From: Alphaproteobacteria bacterium
Lineage (GTDB): Bacteria > Pseudomonadota > Alphaproteobacteria > SMXP01
NCBI GenBank assembly: GCA_028285305.1
Contig: JANQPV010000077.1
Coordinates: 118,624 to 182,623, forward strand
Length of the DNA: 64,000 bases
Direction of reading: 5' to 3'
The translations under genes and the position numbers were made by a program. This document shows positions 53,926 to 62,700 of the stretch, piece by piece. Positions within the stretch are counted from its first letter, which is position 1. Each line of letters starts with the position of its first letter. The notes under the pieces are model-generated. The model saw nothing but the letters and a program-made list of their open reading frames with translations, was not told the origin of the DNA and ran no database searches.

Positions 53926-54342
53926 TTGCATCGGACATTATTGCTTTTGGCGTTCACCCCCCTTGCTGCCGGCGTTCTCGCAGCCGAGGAGCCGTCACCT
54001 GGCCCGGCAAATGCCGCTGCCGTTTGTGCCGAAGCAACGGCCAGCGAGGCAGAACTCAAAAAATCACTCCCCCTGCAGGTCGATGACATCACGATATTGA
54101 GCGATTTGACAGTCGATTGTGCCCACCAAACGATTACATACACCAAACGTCTGAAAGTGGATCCCGCTCTGTTGGGAGACGGATGGATCGCAAGAGAACA
54201 ACGTCGCCACACAGACCTTCACTGTAAATCAAATGGTCTGTCTAAGGGCTCTGGTTGGACGGCGAAAGACACTTTGTTGGGCCCCGACTATCGCCATGCC
54301 GTTACGTTGGTGACCCGGCCAAGCGATTGCCCTATTCCCTGA
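53926..54342 (+). CDS. Exported small protein, unknown
   Basis: TTG 53926 is favoured because AGAGG lies 6 bp upstream and it opens a signal peptide (LHRTLLLLAFTPLAAGVLA). The mature part is about 118 residues with four Cys (AAVCAEA, VDCAHQ, DLHCKS, SDCPIP), likely two disulfides. No domain is recognised. Its 3' end overlaps the convergent membrane gene by 11 bp. Confidence 0.5.
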   Translation: MHRTLLLLAFTPLAAGVLAAEEPSPGPANAAAVCAEATASEAELKKSLPLQVDDITILSDLTVDCAHQTITYTKRLKVDPALLGDGWIAREQRRHTDLHCKSNGLSKGSGWTAKDTLLGPDYRHAVTLVTRPSDCPIP

Positions 54343-54730
54343 CAGAGCGCAGTCCCGCCCATTGCCAGAGCGCAAACCCCAATACGGCCGCGGAGATCCC
54401 TCCGATAATCGTCACCCCCACACCTGAAAAAACATCAGGAAAAAAGTATAAGGCGACACCGGAGGCCATAACCCAAGCTAGATCGGCGGCTATCACACCC
54501 ATTGCCCGGTTGGTGGAACGGAACTCGTTCAAGCTCAGCCAAAAGCAGTAGGCGGCAAATCCGATCAAGCCAATCCCGGTCACTTGGACTACGAGCGCAG
54601 GATCCCAAGTCAAGTTTGATAGAACTTCCTCGGCGACGCTCAGCCGAGCGACCTGAGACGCTCCAAAGACAAAAATCAGTGCGCTAAGGGTTGAGAATAG
54701 GGCATTGGCGCGAAGCGCAGTTGACAACAT
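54332..54730 (-). CDS. Four-helix membrane protein, unknown
   Basis: ATG 54730 follows GGAGA. The 132-residue protein has four helices (LFSTLSALIFVFGASQVARL, VVQVTGIGLIGFAAYCFWL, AMGVIAADLAWVMASGVALYFF, VTIIGGISAAVLGFALW). It resembles small integral proteins often called DUF-type SPW or tryptophan-rich families but matches none surely. It stands alone. Confidence 0.55.
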   Translation of the reverse strand: MLSTALRANALFSTLSALIFVFGASQVARLSVAEEVLSNLTWDPALVVQVTGIGLIGFAAYCFWLSLNEFRSTNRAMGVIAADLAWVMASGVALYFFPDVFSGVGVTIIGGISAAVLGFALWQWAGLRSVRE

Positions 54731-54872
54731 GGCATGTCTCCGTTTTGGAATGTCACGCCCATTGTCTCCGCTTGGCACGTCATGTTCAATTACATGCCAG
54801 GTAACACGCAGGCGAACCCATCGCGCATCTGAGCGTATTTCAGATAGCAGCGCAGGCACCTCATTTCGGCGA

Positions 54873-55184
54873 TCAGTCCGGATCCCACTCCACGTGCAAG
54901 TGAGTGGATTCGAGCACAACGTCGAAGTCGCCCCCGAGCGCTTTCTTTACACTTGCGGCAAGCCTGTCTTTTTCCGATTGGTCAGACAAATGACGTGTAC
55001 GAAAGTCTAACGCCCACCCTTGGTAATGCAATGAGCCGCGACTGTGCGCGCTGTCGTTGGCACTTGTCACAACGCAGGTTTTGCCGTGTTTGTCGAATAT
55101 CGAGTGGACCACTTGAAGACCCACCAGCATTTCCGGGCGCAGGCCATGAAGGCGCACACCATCTTTGAGGTGAAGTTCGGTCAT
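54873..55184 (-). CDS. M15-type peptidoglycan endopeptidase (endolysin-like)
   Basis: The 103-residue single-domain protein has the zinc set of VanY/M15_3 peptidases: SANDSAHSRGSLHYQGWALDFRTR (His and Asp) and ESTHLHVEW (His near the end). Phage endolysins and the ChiX-type enzyme of holin/endopeptidase secretion belong to this class and cut L-Ala-D-Glu or D-Ala bonds in cell-wall peptides. No signal peptide is present, as expected if a holin exports it. It overlaps the preceding gene by 4 bp and is the last gene of the cassette. Confidence 0.8.
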   Translation of the reverse strand: MTELHLKDGVRLHGLRPEMLVGLQVVHSIFDKHGKTCVVTSANDSAHSRGSLHYQGWALDFRTRHLSDQSEKDRLAASVKKALGGDFDVVLESTHLHVEWDPD

Positions 55185-55483
55185 AGTTTTTCAAATCTTT
55201 CCTTATGAAACAAAGCAATCCAAACCCACAATCCGGCGACGCTCAGATGGCCAAGGGCGTTCGCCCATTTTTGATCGCCGATCCAGGGTTCGACAGATTC
55301 GACGCCGTACGAAAGCCCCGCGCCGACCAAAACTATGCGTACGGCATAGGCCATAGGTTTGGATGTGTGACTCTGTTGTGTACTGAATACTAGTTGTCCG
55401 ACGTACACCACAGCAAGGCACGCAATTGCCATGGCGCCCGCGTCGATCCAATCGAGTAGGCTAGTCGTTTCGTGGGGGGCCAT
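55181..55483 (-). CDS. Small membrane protein (holin-like)
   Basis: The 100-residue protein has three hydrophobic segments (AGAMAIACLAVVYVGQLVF, AVRIVLVGAGLSYGV, LGHLSVAGLWVWIALFH) and a short basic tail. Size and topology fit a holin or phage accessory membrane protein. It overlaps its neighbours by 4 and 23 bp, so it belongs to one transcript with the endopeptidase. No sequence family is recognised. Confidence 0.6.
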   Translation of the reverse strand: MAPHETTSLLDWIDAGAMAIACLAVVYVGQLVFSTQQSHTSKPMAYAVRIVLVGAGLSYGVESVEPWIGDQKWANALGHLSVAGLWVWIALFHKERFEKL

Positions 55484-55769
55484 AGCTTTGAATCCGCTTT
55501 GTGTATTGTTCGGCGAGAGTGAGTATGACCGGCAACAACTTCATGGCACCGAGCCCCAAGGCAAACGAGACCGCTCCTAGAGCTTCGTCCGTGCCGCCGG
55601 ACGGGACAAACGCCACCGCATACGGTCCGACAAATGCGGCCGTTAACGTGCCCACGACGACCCCCAGCACGGCACGAAGGGGTGTCGTGTCCGGGTTAAT
55701 GAATGCCGCGACCAGTGCGCCAGCAAATCCGGGCCCCAATGCGCCTAGTTTATCCAATAAATCGTTCAC
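55461..55769 (-). CDS. Holin-like membrane protein
   Basis: The 102-residue protein has three helices (PGFAGALVAAFINP, AVLGVVVGTLTAAFVGPYAVAFV, AVSFALGLGAMKLLPVILTLA) with a short basic C-terminus. This topology is that of class I holins that collapse the inner membrane and release endolysin. It is positioned directly before the peptidase-associated genes and overlaps both neighbours. Confidence 0.6.
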   Translation of the reverse strand: MNDLLDKLGALGPGFAGALVAAFINPDTTPLRAVLGVVVGTLTAAFVGPYAVAFVPSGGTDEALGAVSFALGLGAMKLLPVILTLAEQYTKRIQSYGPPRND

Positions 55770-55963
55770 GATTCATCATTCCTTAACTGATAGACTGTTC
55801 CGCCGATGATGAGAGCGCCCAGCCCCTCCAAGACCATTGACGGACCTTCAAGGGGCAGATTGGCTTTTGACGCCGCCACATATAGAGCGAATGAGATGAG
55901 CGCCCCGGCCAGCTTCTTGAAGCGGCCGAGGCGGGCCCGTACAATGGGGCGGCTAAATCTCAT
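55766..55963 (-). CDS. Small membrane protein of the lysis-like cassette
   Basis: The 65-residue protein has a basic N-terminus (MRFSRPIVRARLGRFKK) and one or two helices (LAGALISFALYVAAS, VLEGLGALIIGGTVYQL). It overlaps the downstream holin-like gene by 4 bp and the upstream gene by 11 bp. It may be a second holin, antiholin or spanin-like component. No family is recognised. Confidence 0.5.
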   Translation of the reverse strand: MRFSRPIVRARLGRFKKLAGALISFALYVAASKANLPLEGPSMVLEGLGALIIGGTVYQLRNDES

Positions 55964-56186
55964 CGCCTATGTCATCAAGGCCTTCACGGACTTTGCCTGC
56001 TAAGTTTTCCAGCGTTTGGGCAAGAATCTTAAGGGCTTCATCGTCGACTGTGGTTGAAGACTTCTGCACAAGCTCAACCGCTTCGTCGGCGACATGATCG
56101 GTCCAGGCTTCGATTTCTTCCTGGCCCATTAATAGTGCTTGTCCAATCAGCATTCGGAACAAAGGATCAAAAGTCGAAAATTGCAT
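55953..56186 (-). CDS. Small helical protein, first gene of the lysis-like cassette
   Basis: ATG 56186 follows AGGAG. The 77-residue protein is helical, acidic and lacks a membrane segment: MQFSTFDPLFRMLIGQALL, AWTDHVADEAVELVQKSS, LAGKVREGLDDIGDEI. It starts the five-gene transcript. It is not recognised; a structural or regulatory partner of the cassette is a guess. Confidence 0.5.
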   Translation of the reverse strand: MQFSTFDPLFRMLIGQALLMGQEEIEAWTDHVADEAVELVQKSSTTVDDEALKILAQTLENLAGKVREGLDDIGDEI

Positions 56187-56247
56187 GCGATTACTCCTTT
56201 TTAAGTAAGTTTGGTTAGGGGTTAAGAAGGTGAAAGTGAGGTCCCTG

Positions 56248-56784
56248 ATGCCCGCGTTTGGAGACATCGTGAACAAAGTCCGTTTGGGGCTCTTGGCCGT
56301 TGAAGGCGCAAACAAGACGCCGCCGAACGAAGATAAGGCGGATGGCAACTCGGACTCTCGTCCTAATTTAGCTGAGTCTGCTGCTACTTTTGATCATTAT
56401 GCAGATGGCCTTCTTCAACGCATTTCTCTTACGGAGAAGTTTCAGTTTTCGTTGAAGACCGATCGCCAATGGGATTTGTTGCTCATCACGGCTCTGGCGA
56501 CGGCTGTTGCCGGCGCCTGGGTCGCGCCCGGTGTGCGAGACGTTATCGCGCTCTATATCGCTCTGGTTGGCGTTCCGCTGTGCTATTTGCTTTGGGTCAC
56601 CCGTGCCTCACAAGCGAACCAGACTTTTTTGGCGGCCGCCCCCGACTATGGGAGCGGAGCTGTTCTCCTGGCGGCCGCGGCCGCGCTCGCGTCCAGTCCC
56701 GCACATGCGGGATTGACCATATGCTTGACACTGATCATGAGTCTCATTTCGTTCTGCACGCTTCATATGATGTTGCAGGACTAG
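56248..56784 (+). CDS. Membrane protein, unknown, divergent from the lysis-like cassette
   Basis: ATG 56248 follows GAGG; a GTG 6 codons upstream is possible. The 178-residue protein has a polar N-half with FDHYADGLLQRISLTEKFQFSLKTDRQW and then four helices (LLITALATAVAGAWVA, VIALYIALVGVPLCYLL, GAVLLAAAAALASS, GLTICLTLIMSLISFC). It shares a 61-bp promoter region with the cassette and lies between the cassette and the immunity array. The family is not recognised. Confidence 0.6.
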   Translation: MPAFGDIVNKVRLGLLAVEGANKTPPNEDKADGNSDSRPNLAESAATFDHYADGLLQRISLTEKFQFSLKTDRQWDLLLITALATAVAGAWVAPGVRDVIALYIALVGVPLCYLLWVTRASQANQTFLAAAPDYGSGAVLLAAAAALASSPAHAGLTICLTLIMSLISFCTLHMMLQD

Positions 56785-56873
56785 AAAGCGAAGGCATCTC
56801 GTCAAAGCATCACGATGGGCAATGCCAGTCAGCCCTGGGGCCCTTAAACTCAAAGGCACCAGTCGGGGTTACT

Positions 56874-57323
56874 CTAAATGTTGAATTCCTCCGGTGCTGT
56901 GGAACGGCCGAAATTTCTGGACATCACTTCATTCACCTTATCGATGAATCTCGTTCTAAAGGGCTCAGGAAAGGGGAAGGTGAATATGATTTCGGCGTGT
57001 TCTTCAAGAAAGGAAATGAAGATATCTATTGCCTCTTTCTCTCCTTCTACGGAGTTTTTCTTGTGGCTTTCGATCATAAGGTCGTAGGACGTAGGATCAA
57101 TTGCGGGCATCGAAGCAAAGGCGTCCAGAGTTGAGTTTGGCCGTTCAGGTTTGTGGCGAATTGACTTGCTCAGATTGTTTTCGCGCGCCTCCACAAAGAA
57201 CTCCATACAAAACTCTCCTGACTCGAACTTTGTTCCTGATTCGCTGTCATGGGATCGATAGAAGCCCAGCGCGTTGAGACGTGGTTCCACAGGTTTGATA
57301 ATGTCCTCATAGGGTTGTTTCAT
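56874..57323 (-). CDS. Candidate immunity protein, type B, copy 2
   Basis: The 149-residue protein starts MKQPYEDIIKPVEPRLNALGF and ends with PEPFRTRFIDKVNEV and PEEFNI. These two blocks recur in all five small proteins of this array. It is cytoplasmic, without a signal or membrane segment. As the last gene after the orphan toxin tip, it would protect against the second toxin version. It shares about 35-45% of residues with the copy at 58628 by eye. Confidence 0.7.
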   Translation of the reverse strand: MKQPYEDIIKPVEPRLNALGFYRSHDSESGTKFESGEFCMEFFVEARENNLSKSIRHKPERPNSTLDAFASMPAIDPTSYDLMIESHKKNSVEGEKEAIDIFISFLEEHAEIIFTFPFPEPFRTRFIDKVNEVMSRNFGRSTAPEEFNI

Positions 57324-57840
57324 AGCAAGTTCGCTGCGGATTGGCTCTGTTTGGAAACCATCTCGTTGCGATCATCAGATGTCGTAGTCATCAGGATCAT
57401 CGGGTTCGATTCCCAGTTGTTTTCCCATATCATTGAGCATGTCGATGTAGCGCTGGCGGTACGGTTCTGGGACCGGGTAAGTAAAAACGATGTCTTTGTT
57501 GTCTTCCAAAAATCCGACGAACAGCTCAAGACCCGCCGCGACGCCTTCTGCCGACTTTTTCAGCGCTTCAATCCGAACTCTTTCGAACAAGCGCGGGTCC
57601 ACTGCATGAACCAGGGCTCCACCGCTAAGACCCTTGAACTTTTTTGTTGCTGTGTGCTTGTATTCCAGATGCTTCGAGAGAGAGATTCCATAGGGCTCTG
57701 TCCAAAAGGTAAGACTGAAATCGAAGCTTTCATACTTCTTCGAATATTTGTCATCTTCAGTGAGCTGAAACCCGAGACTGTTCAGTCTGGCTTCCAGGCC
57801 ATTGATGATGGTTTCATAGGGTTCTTTCATCTTTATCACC
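57301..57840 (-). repeat. 540-bp direct repeat, copy 2
   Basis: This segment aligns without gaps to 59049-59588 at a constant offset of 1748 bp, over 90% identical by eye. It covers the start of the type B immunity gene, the spacer and all of type A. A shorter repeat, 57981-58050 with 59734-59803, continues into the toxin tip. Confidence 0.85.
57375..57830 (-). CDS. Candidate immunity protein, type A, copy 2
   Basis: ATG 57830 follows GGGTGAT. The 151-residue protein begins MKEPYETIINGLEARLNSLGF and ends PVPEPYRQRYIDMLNDMGK. It is over 90% identical to the protein at 59123, with which it shares a 540-bp repeat at DNA level. It lies just downstream of the detached toxin tip. This arrangement of tip followed by immunity gene is typical of recombined polymorphic toxin loci. 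Confidence 0.8.
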   Translation of the reverse strand: MKEPYETIINGLEARLNSLGFQLTEDDKYSKKYESFDFSLTFWTEPYGISLSKHLEYKHTATKKFKGLSGGALVHAVDPRLFERVRIEALKKSAEGVAAGLELFVGFLEDNKDIVFTYPVPEPYRQRYIDMLNDMGKQLGIEPDDPDDYDI

Positions 57841-57974
57841 CAGCTGAAAAAATATGGGGACGGTTCTTTGACGCTGAGCGTCACTTCTAATCTGTACGGG
57901 AATCAGTTTCCAATGAGCGCCCATCCCAGACTCAAAGAGAGAGCGCTCAAAGTCAATGACAAGGGCAGTTTGCT

Positions 57975-58121
57975 TCATTTTTCCATGTTGCCCGTGTTTG
58001 GGTTATACTTGAAACCCTTCTTTTCCAGGTATTTGATTTCGAGCCCAAACACACGAGGCTCACCAGTTACCTCGCCGAACAGAAGCCTTCTATTCTTCAG
58101 ATCCGGCACCGGTCTGATAAC
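57975..58121 (-). pseudogene. Orphan C-terminal tip of a second toxin
   Basis: The frame starts after a TAA at 58122-58124 with VIRPVPDLKN and ends with FGLEIKYLEKKGFKYNPNTG and a TGA. It aligns with the last 49 residues of the large toxin (VIRLVSDPEN...FGLEIKYLEKKGFKYNSNTG). It has no start codon or full-length N-terminus, so it is a detached remnant of a swapped-out toxin tip. Such orphan modules are kept as recombination donors in toxin loci. Confidence 0.8.
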
Positions 58122-58152
58122 TTACCCCCGAACACCGCAAGAGCATCACCAC

Positions 58153-58539
58153 TTATTGATCCCGAACAAACTCAACACCAAGCCTATTATTGAGCTCATC
58201 ATACCTTTGTTCATAAGGTTGCGGCTCTACGAATAACTGTTCTCTGTACTGATCTAAAAATATCAACTGATTCTTCAGAGCCGGCGCACCGATTTGTTTC
58301 CCAAGCTGTTCTTCGAACAACCGCATCAATATCCCGACGGAGTAATCTCTTTGCGAACGCTCCGGTGGACTAATTAGCAGATCTCCCGCAAGCCCGATCG
58401 GCTCGCCCACGAATATGGCCGACCAACCTTGTTCATCAGTGAACCTGGCATGATAGTCGGCATGCTCAACCAGCTTCATTCCTATGCTCTCCAGAAAGCC
58501 GCTTACTTCAATAAAGTATTTTTGGTACTTCGATTTCAT
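58153..58539 (-). CDS. Candidate immunity protein, divergent fifth member
   Basis: The 128-residue protein begins MKSKYQKYFIEVSGFLESIGMKL and ends FVEPQPYEQRYDELNNRLG. The PQPYEQRY block and helix-strand pattern match the other four array proteins, though overall identity is low. It lies between the detached tip and the intact toxin, possibly serving a third toxin version. It is cytoplasmic with no signal. Confidence 0.6.
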   Translation of the reverse strand: MKSKYQKYFIEVSGFLESIGMKLVEHADYHARFTDEQGWSAIFVGEPIGLAGDLLISPPERSQRDYSVGILMRLFEEQLGKQIGAPALKNQLIFLDQYREQLFVEPQPYEQRYDELNNRLGVEFVRDQ

Positions 58540-58627
58540 CGTTTCACCAACGCCCTCTATTGAAAGGTGGCGCCGACCGCTGAGGTCTGCAGTTGGTCGA
58601 GTCCCACTACTTTAGTTACTACAGTAA

Positions 58628-59071
58628 CTATATTTCGTACTCATTTGCTTCTGGTGGTTTCATGTTGTTCTTTCTTATCACATCCGATTCTATCTGAATG
58701 TATCGTTCTCGATAGGGCTCAGATAGCGGATGCGAAAAAACTATATCTTGAAACCTTTCAAGAAAAGAGATGTAAATTTCGAGTGCATTTCGTTCTCCCG
58801 ACATAGTTCGTGGCTGATTGCTGAGCAACTTATAAGCCTCTGGATCCAATGCTGGCATTAGCGCGAACGTTGCTAAAGATGACATTGCCCGCCTCGGCTT
58901 GTGATGGATTGAAAAATTGAGTTCAGATCGATTCTGATCGAGATCAAAAATGATTTCAAACTGCTCGCTTTCGAAAATTTGTCCGTACTCTCCATGATGT
59001 GTGAGGTGGAAACCCAGATTATTGAGGCGGGACTCTGCACTCTTTAGCATGTCCTCATAAGGTTGTTTCAT
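58628..59071 (-). CDS. Candidate immunity protein, type B, copy 1
   Basis: The 147-residue protein starts MKQPYEDMLKSAESRLNNLGF and ends LSEPYRERYIQIESDV. Its first part lies in the 540-bp repeat. The ribosome site is weak, so expression may depend on coupling to the type A gene 51 bp upstream on the same transcript. Cytoplasmic, no known domain recognised. Confidence 0.7.
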   Translation of the reverse strand: MKQPYEDMLKSAESRLNNLGFHLTHHGEYGQIFESEQFEIIFDLDQNRSELNFSIHHKPRRAMSSLATFALMPALDPEAYKLLSNQPRTMSGERNALEIYISFLERFQDIVFSHPLSEPYRERYIQIESDVIRKNNMKPPEANEYEI

Positions 59072-59588
59072 AGCATGTTCGCTGCTGATTGGCTCTGTTT
59101 GGAAACCATCTCGTTGCGATCATCAGATGTCGTAGTCATCAGGATCATTTGGCATTTTTCCCAGTTGTTTTCCCATATTATTGAGAATGTCGATGTAGCG
59201 CTGGCGGTACGGTTCTGGGAGCGGGTAAGTAAAAACGATGTCTTTGTTGTCTTCCAAAAATCCGACGAACAGCTTAAGACCCGCCGCGACGCCTTCTGCT
59301 GACATTTTCAGCGCTTCAATCCGAACTTTTTCGAACAAGGGCGGGTCCACTGCATCAACCAGGGCTCCACCGTCAAGACCCTGGAACCTTTTTGTTGCTG
59401 TGTGCTTGTATTCCAGATGCTCAGAGAGAGAGATTCCATAGGGCTCTGTCCAAAAGGTAAGACTGAAATCGAAGCTTTCATACTTCTTCGAATATGCGTC
59501 ATCTTCAGTGAGCTGAAACCCGAGATTGTTCAGTCTGGCTTCCAGGCCATTGATGATGGTTTCATAGGGTTCTTTCATCTTTATCACC
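59049..59588 (-). repeat. 540-bp direct repeat, copy 1
   Basis: This is the copy nearest the intact toxin; it aligns to 57301-57840. The conserved parts are the immunity genes. The segments between them and the toxin tip differ, suggesting an older duplication followed by divergence. Confidence 0.85.
59123..59578 (-). CDS. Candidate immunity protein, type A, copy 1
   Basis: ATG 59578 follows AGGTGAT and opens MKEPYETIINGLEARLNNLGF. The 151-residue protein lies 149 bp downstream of the toxin stop, the usual position of a cognate immunity gene. It ends LPEPYRQRYIDILNNMGK. No matching immunity family is recognised. It is likely cytoplasmic and should bind the tip encoded by the toxin's last 120 residues. 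Confidence 0.8.
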   Translation of the reverse strand: MKEPYETIINGLEARLNNLGFQLTEDDAYSKKYESFDFSLTFWTEPYGISLSEHLEYKHTATKRFQGLDGGALVDAVDPPLFEKVRIEALKMSAEGVAAGLKLFVGFLEDNKDIVFTYPLPEPYRQRYIDILNNMGKQLGKMPNDPDDYDI

Positions 59589-59727
59589 TGTTTGGAAAGT
59601 TGCTGGATTGCAATTTTGACGGGTAGAAACAATGTGTTCTGTACGGAAACAAGCGTTTGTCTACATTTAAGCTCTCAGCTGACACCAAACAAGTGGTCGC
59701 TTGTGTAAAGGGCAGTTCCAAACTGGT

Positions 59728-62700
59728 TCATTGTTCCATGTTGCCGGTATTTGAGTTGTACTTGAAGCCCTTCTTTTCCAGGTATTTGATTTCGAGACCA
59801 AATACGCGTGGCTTTCCGGTCTTTTTATTGATAAGCAACTCTTTGTTCTCCGGGTCCGACACCAGTCGGATCACATCCCCTCGATCAATCGCCGCATCAA
59901 GCCAGGGTTTGTTGAACGTCGCGAAAAACGTCTCGTTGTCCATGTGTCCCGATATGCGCTCCGGCACTTGCAAAATATTGAACCCGCCGGGCTTGGCACC
60001 AAAGTCCACATTGGTGGGCAAGCCGATTTCCTTTGTGACAGGTCTCATGTCACTAATATAGCTTCCCAGCACGGTGGTGGTTTTCCCCTTGGTCGCGGCC
60101 AACGGGGGACCGGCGGATGGCTGGTGCGTTACTGTGGGCCACTCGGTGCGAGTATACCTGAGGGGCATGACCTCCTCAACTTTTGCGCCGAGCGAGATCC
60201 ATTTGAACGTGTCGTTGAAGTCAGCCGCCTTGACCAACGCGGGATCCGCGCCCTTGTGCTGGAGAAGTTTTGCCATCTCAAATGCATGATCTTCCCGCAT
60301 ACCGCCGGTAAGGATTCGGTCATACGTGGTCAGAACATAGTCCGACAGCTGATCCGGATTGACATTGATGCTTTTAAAGTACGCCCAGGCGTGGTCACTC
60401 AGTTGGTCACCGCGTGTGGGGTTCAAATCAAGAGCGCCGAACACCGTATCACCCGAGGCCAGCTCATTCTTGATGTAGGACCAATTGGGCATTGGAGCCT
60501 CTGACGTGTGACCCGCACGCCGAAGCTGCCGGGCGACCTCAATCGCCGTCTCTTCGCCTAAACCGGCGGAGACACCCGCGTTCTTAAGGACAATGAAATG
60601 TTCATTCGCCACCCAACGAATATCCGGCCTTTGTTTGACAAGATCCGCTATGTCCTGATTTCTCAGCCTGCGGTCCATTTCGCGTTGAAATGGTGTCGGC
60701 TGTGCGTCATAGACGGCCTGCAACATCGGATCCGAGATACGCGCCTGTGCGCTCGCCGATCTGTCCAATGAGGGGTGTCTGGAGCGATGTAAGATAACGT
60801 CCGTGTTTGGATGATCTCTCGGACCAAAGATGCGCATGAAGGCGTCGTTCGCAGAGGTACGCTCGACTTTCATCAAACTCCGAACGTCATGGAATGCATC
60901 AGGGCGGATGCTGACCGGATCGAGACCGCGGGAGCTCAGTTCGGTGGCGAAGTCTAGTGCGGTGTGAGGATCGAGCCCGGCTTCCTGAGCCAAATCATTG
61001 AAATGAACAACACGCGCCGCCGCCAGCGGATCAATACCACTACGCGCAAACATGTCCCGCAACCACGGTTTGATCTCGCCGCCGACACGGTCGTATCCGG
61101 CGCGCAGCGCCGGCAGCACAACCCGCGACGTCGCCCACAGCCCGACACCAACGCCGGCCTCGACGCCCATGCCCATTCCAGCGGCGATCAGATCGCGTGT
61201 AATGGGGACGGACGTATCGGCGCCCATATGATCGCCGGCCAATGTCCGTAGGCGGCTGGCAACAAAATCCGTTGCGCCGCCCGCAAGCAGACTGGCGCCC
61301 AGAGCCGTCCAGCCGGTTCCGCCCGTGGCGACACCGGTGGCACCGACCAAAACCGCGAGACCGCCGTAATAAACAATGTCGTGAATGAGGTTCAATTCGT
61401 CGTGCGGGGACCAACCGGGACGATTGAGATAAAACGCGATTCCGTCCTCGCCCGCGGGCAGAAGAATAATATTGCCGTTCTCATCTCGCGCGGTGGTCGC
61501 CCGCGGATCGATCTTGCTCCACTTTTCGACAAAGATTTCGGCAGCACGCTCCGGCACACCGTTCGCGCCAAAGGTCATTTGTTGGCGAATGCGTCCGGCG
61601 ATCCTGCGCGCGTACAGGAATGCGCTTCTTTCGTCTCCCAGAGACCCTTTCCCTTCAGGAAGATCGAGTTCATTGAATCGCTTCGTGAGCGCTTCGAGAA
61701 CATAGTCCGGGGTCTCGAGCCCAAACTCGGCGAACCCGTACCCGGAATTCTCGTTGTACTCGATGCCGTTCCGAACCAGCTCGGCGAAAGATTGACCTGG
61801 TTGCGGATCTCCGAGAATCAACCAAGGTGTTTTCAACAGCTCGAGGCGTTCTCTTTTCTCTTTAGACGAACCAAAGAGATCCCAGGAAAATCCGGCGGCT
61901 ACGAATCCGTCTTGTCCCCGACCCCGGGCGGGTTCGTCCTCAAGAAAGATATCCACCGGAGACAAATCAATACTGAGCAGATTCGTCGGTTGTTGATCGA
62001 CGTTTTTCCACTTCTTGATGCGATAATAGATCGGTACACCGTTCGGATCAGCCAGCCCGGTTTCCAGATATTCGCCGCTTTGAAGAGGTGTACCCAGTAG
62101 GAGCCGTGCTGGATCATTGTCCGGCTGTCTGTACCAGGGTTGCGGAAGGCTTCGAACCCGGCCCGGTTCAGGCGTCCGTTCAAAGGGGATTGACGTACCC
62201 GCCGGAAAGACAGCATCGAGAGTAACTCTAACGTCATTCTCAGCGGGGTCCCCCGAACTCTGACCTTGCGGTTCTCCCGCATAGGCGGAGGGAAAAACGG
62301 CGTTCAGGGCCGCATTTGCTACCGGTTCCAACCCCGAAAGGGCTCTGGTGAAAACGCTACCCGGCCCGGCTTGCGGGGGTGCTGCGGGTACTATCGTAGA
62401 CGGGAGACCTCGCGCTACGGCCGGATCAAACTGAGGGCCGATAATGCCCGACTGTTGGGTTATGTGCGGTGTATACCCCGCACCGAGAATACTGCTCCCT
62501 TGAATTCTTGGATCCCGGAATAGCCCTACTGTCGGGGGAGAAATCACCTGAGTTGTAAACGGATTGAGTGGCGAAGTCTGCGTCGGCGGCTGATTCCGCC
62601 ACAACGGCGCAGGCGAAGGGCCGATCCATTGACCGTAAACTGGATAGCCTGCATTCGAGAGCGGATGCGGATCGGCCCTACTCGTCAAATGGCCGACCAC

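Noticed and set aside
54873..56186. Interpretation as an intact prophage
   Set aside because: No capsid, terminase, integrase, tail or attachment site is present in the flanks; only a lysis-like cassette is supported.
57400..57412. GGTTCGATTCC, resembling a tRNA T-loop
   Set aside because: Lies inside the immunity gene; no acceptor or anticodon stem could be drawn around it.
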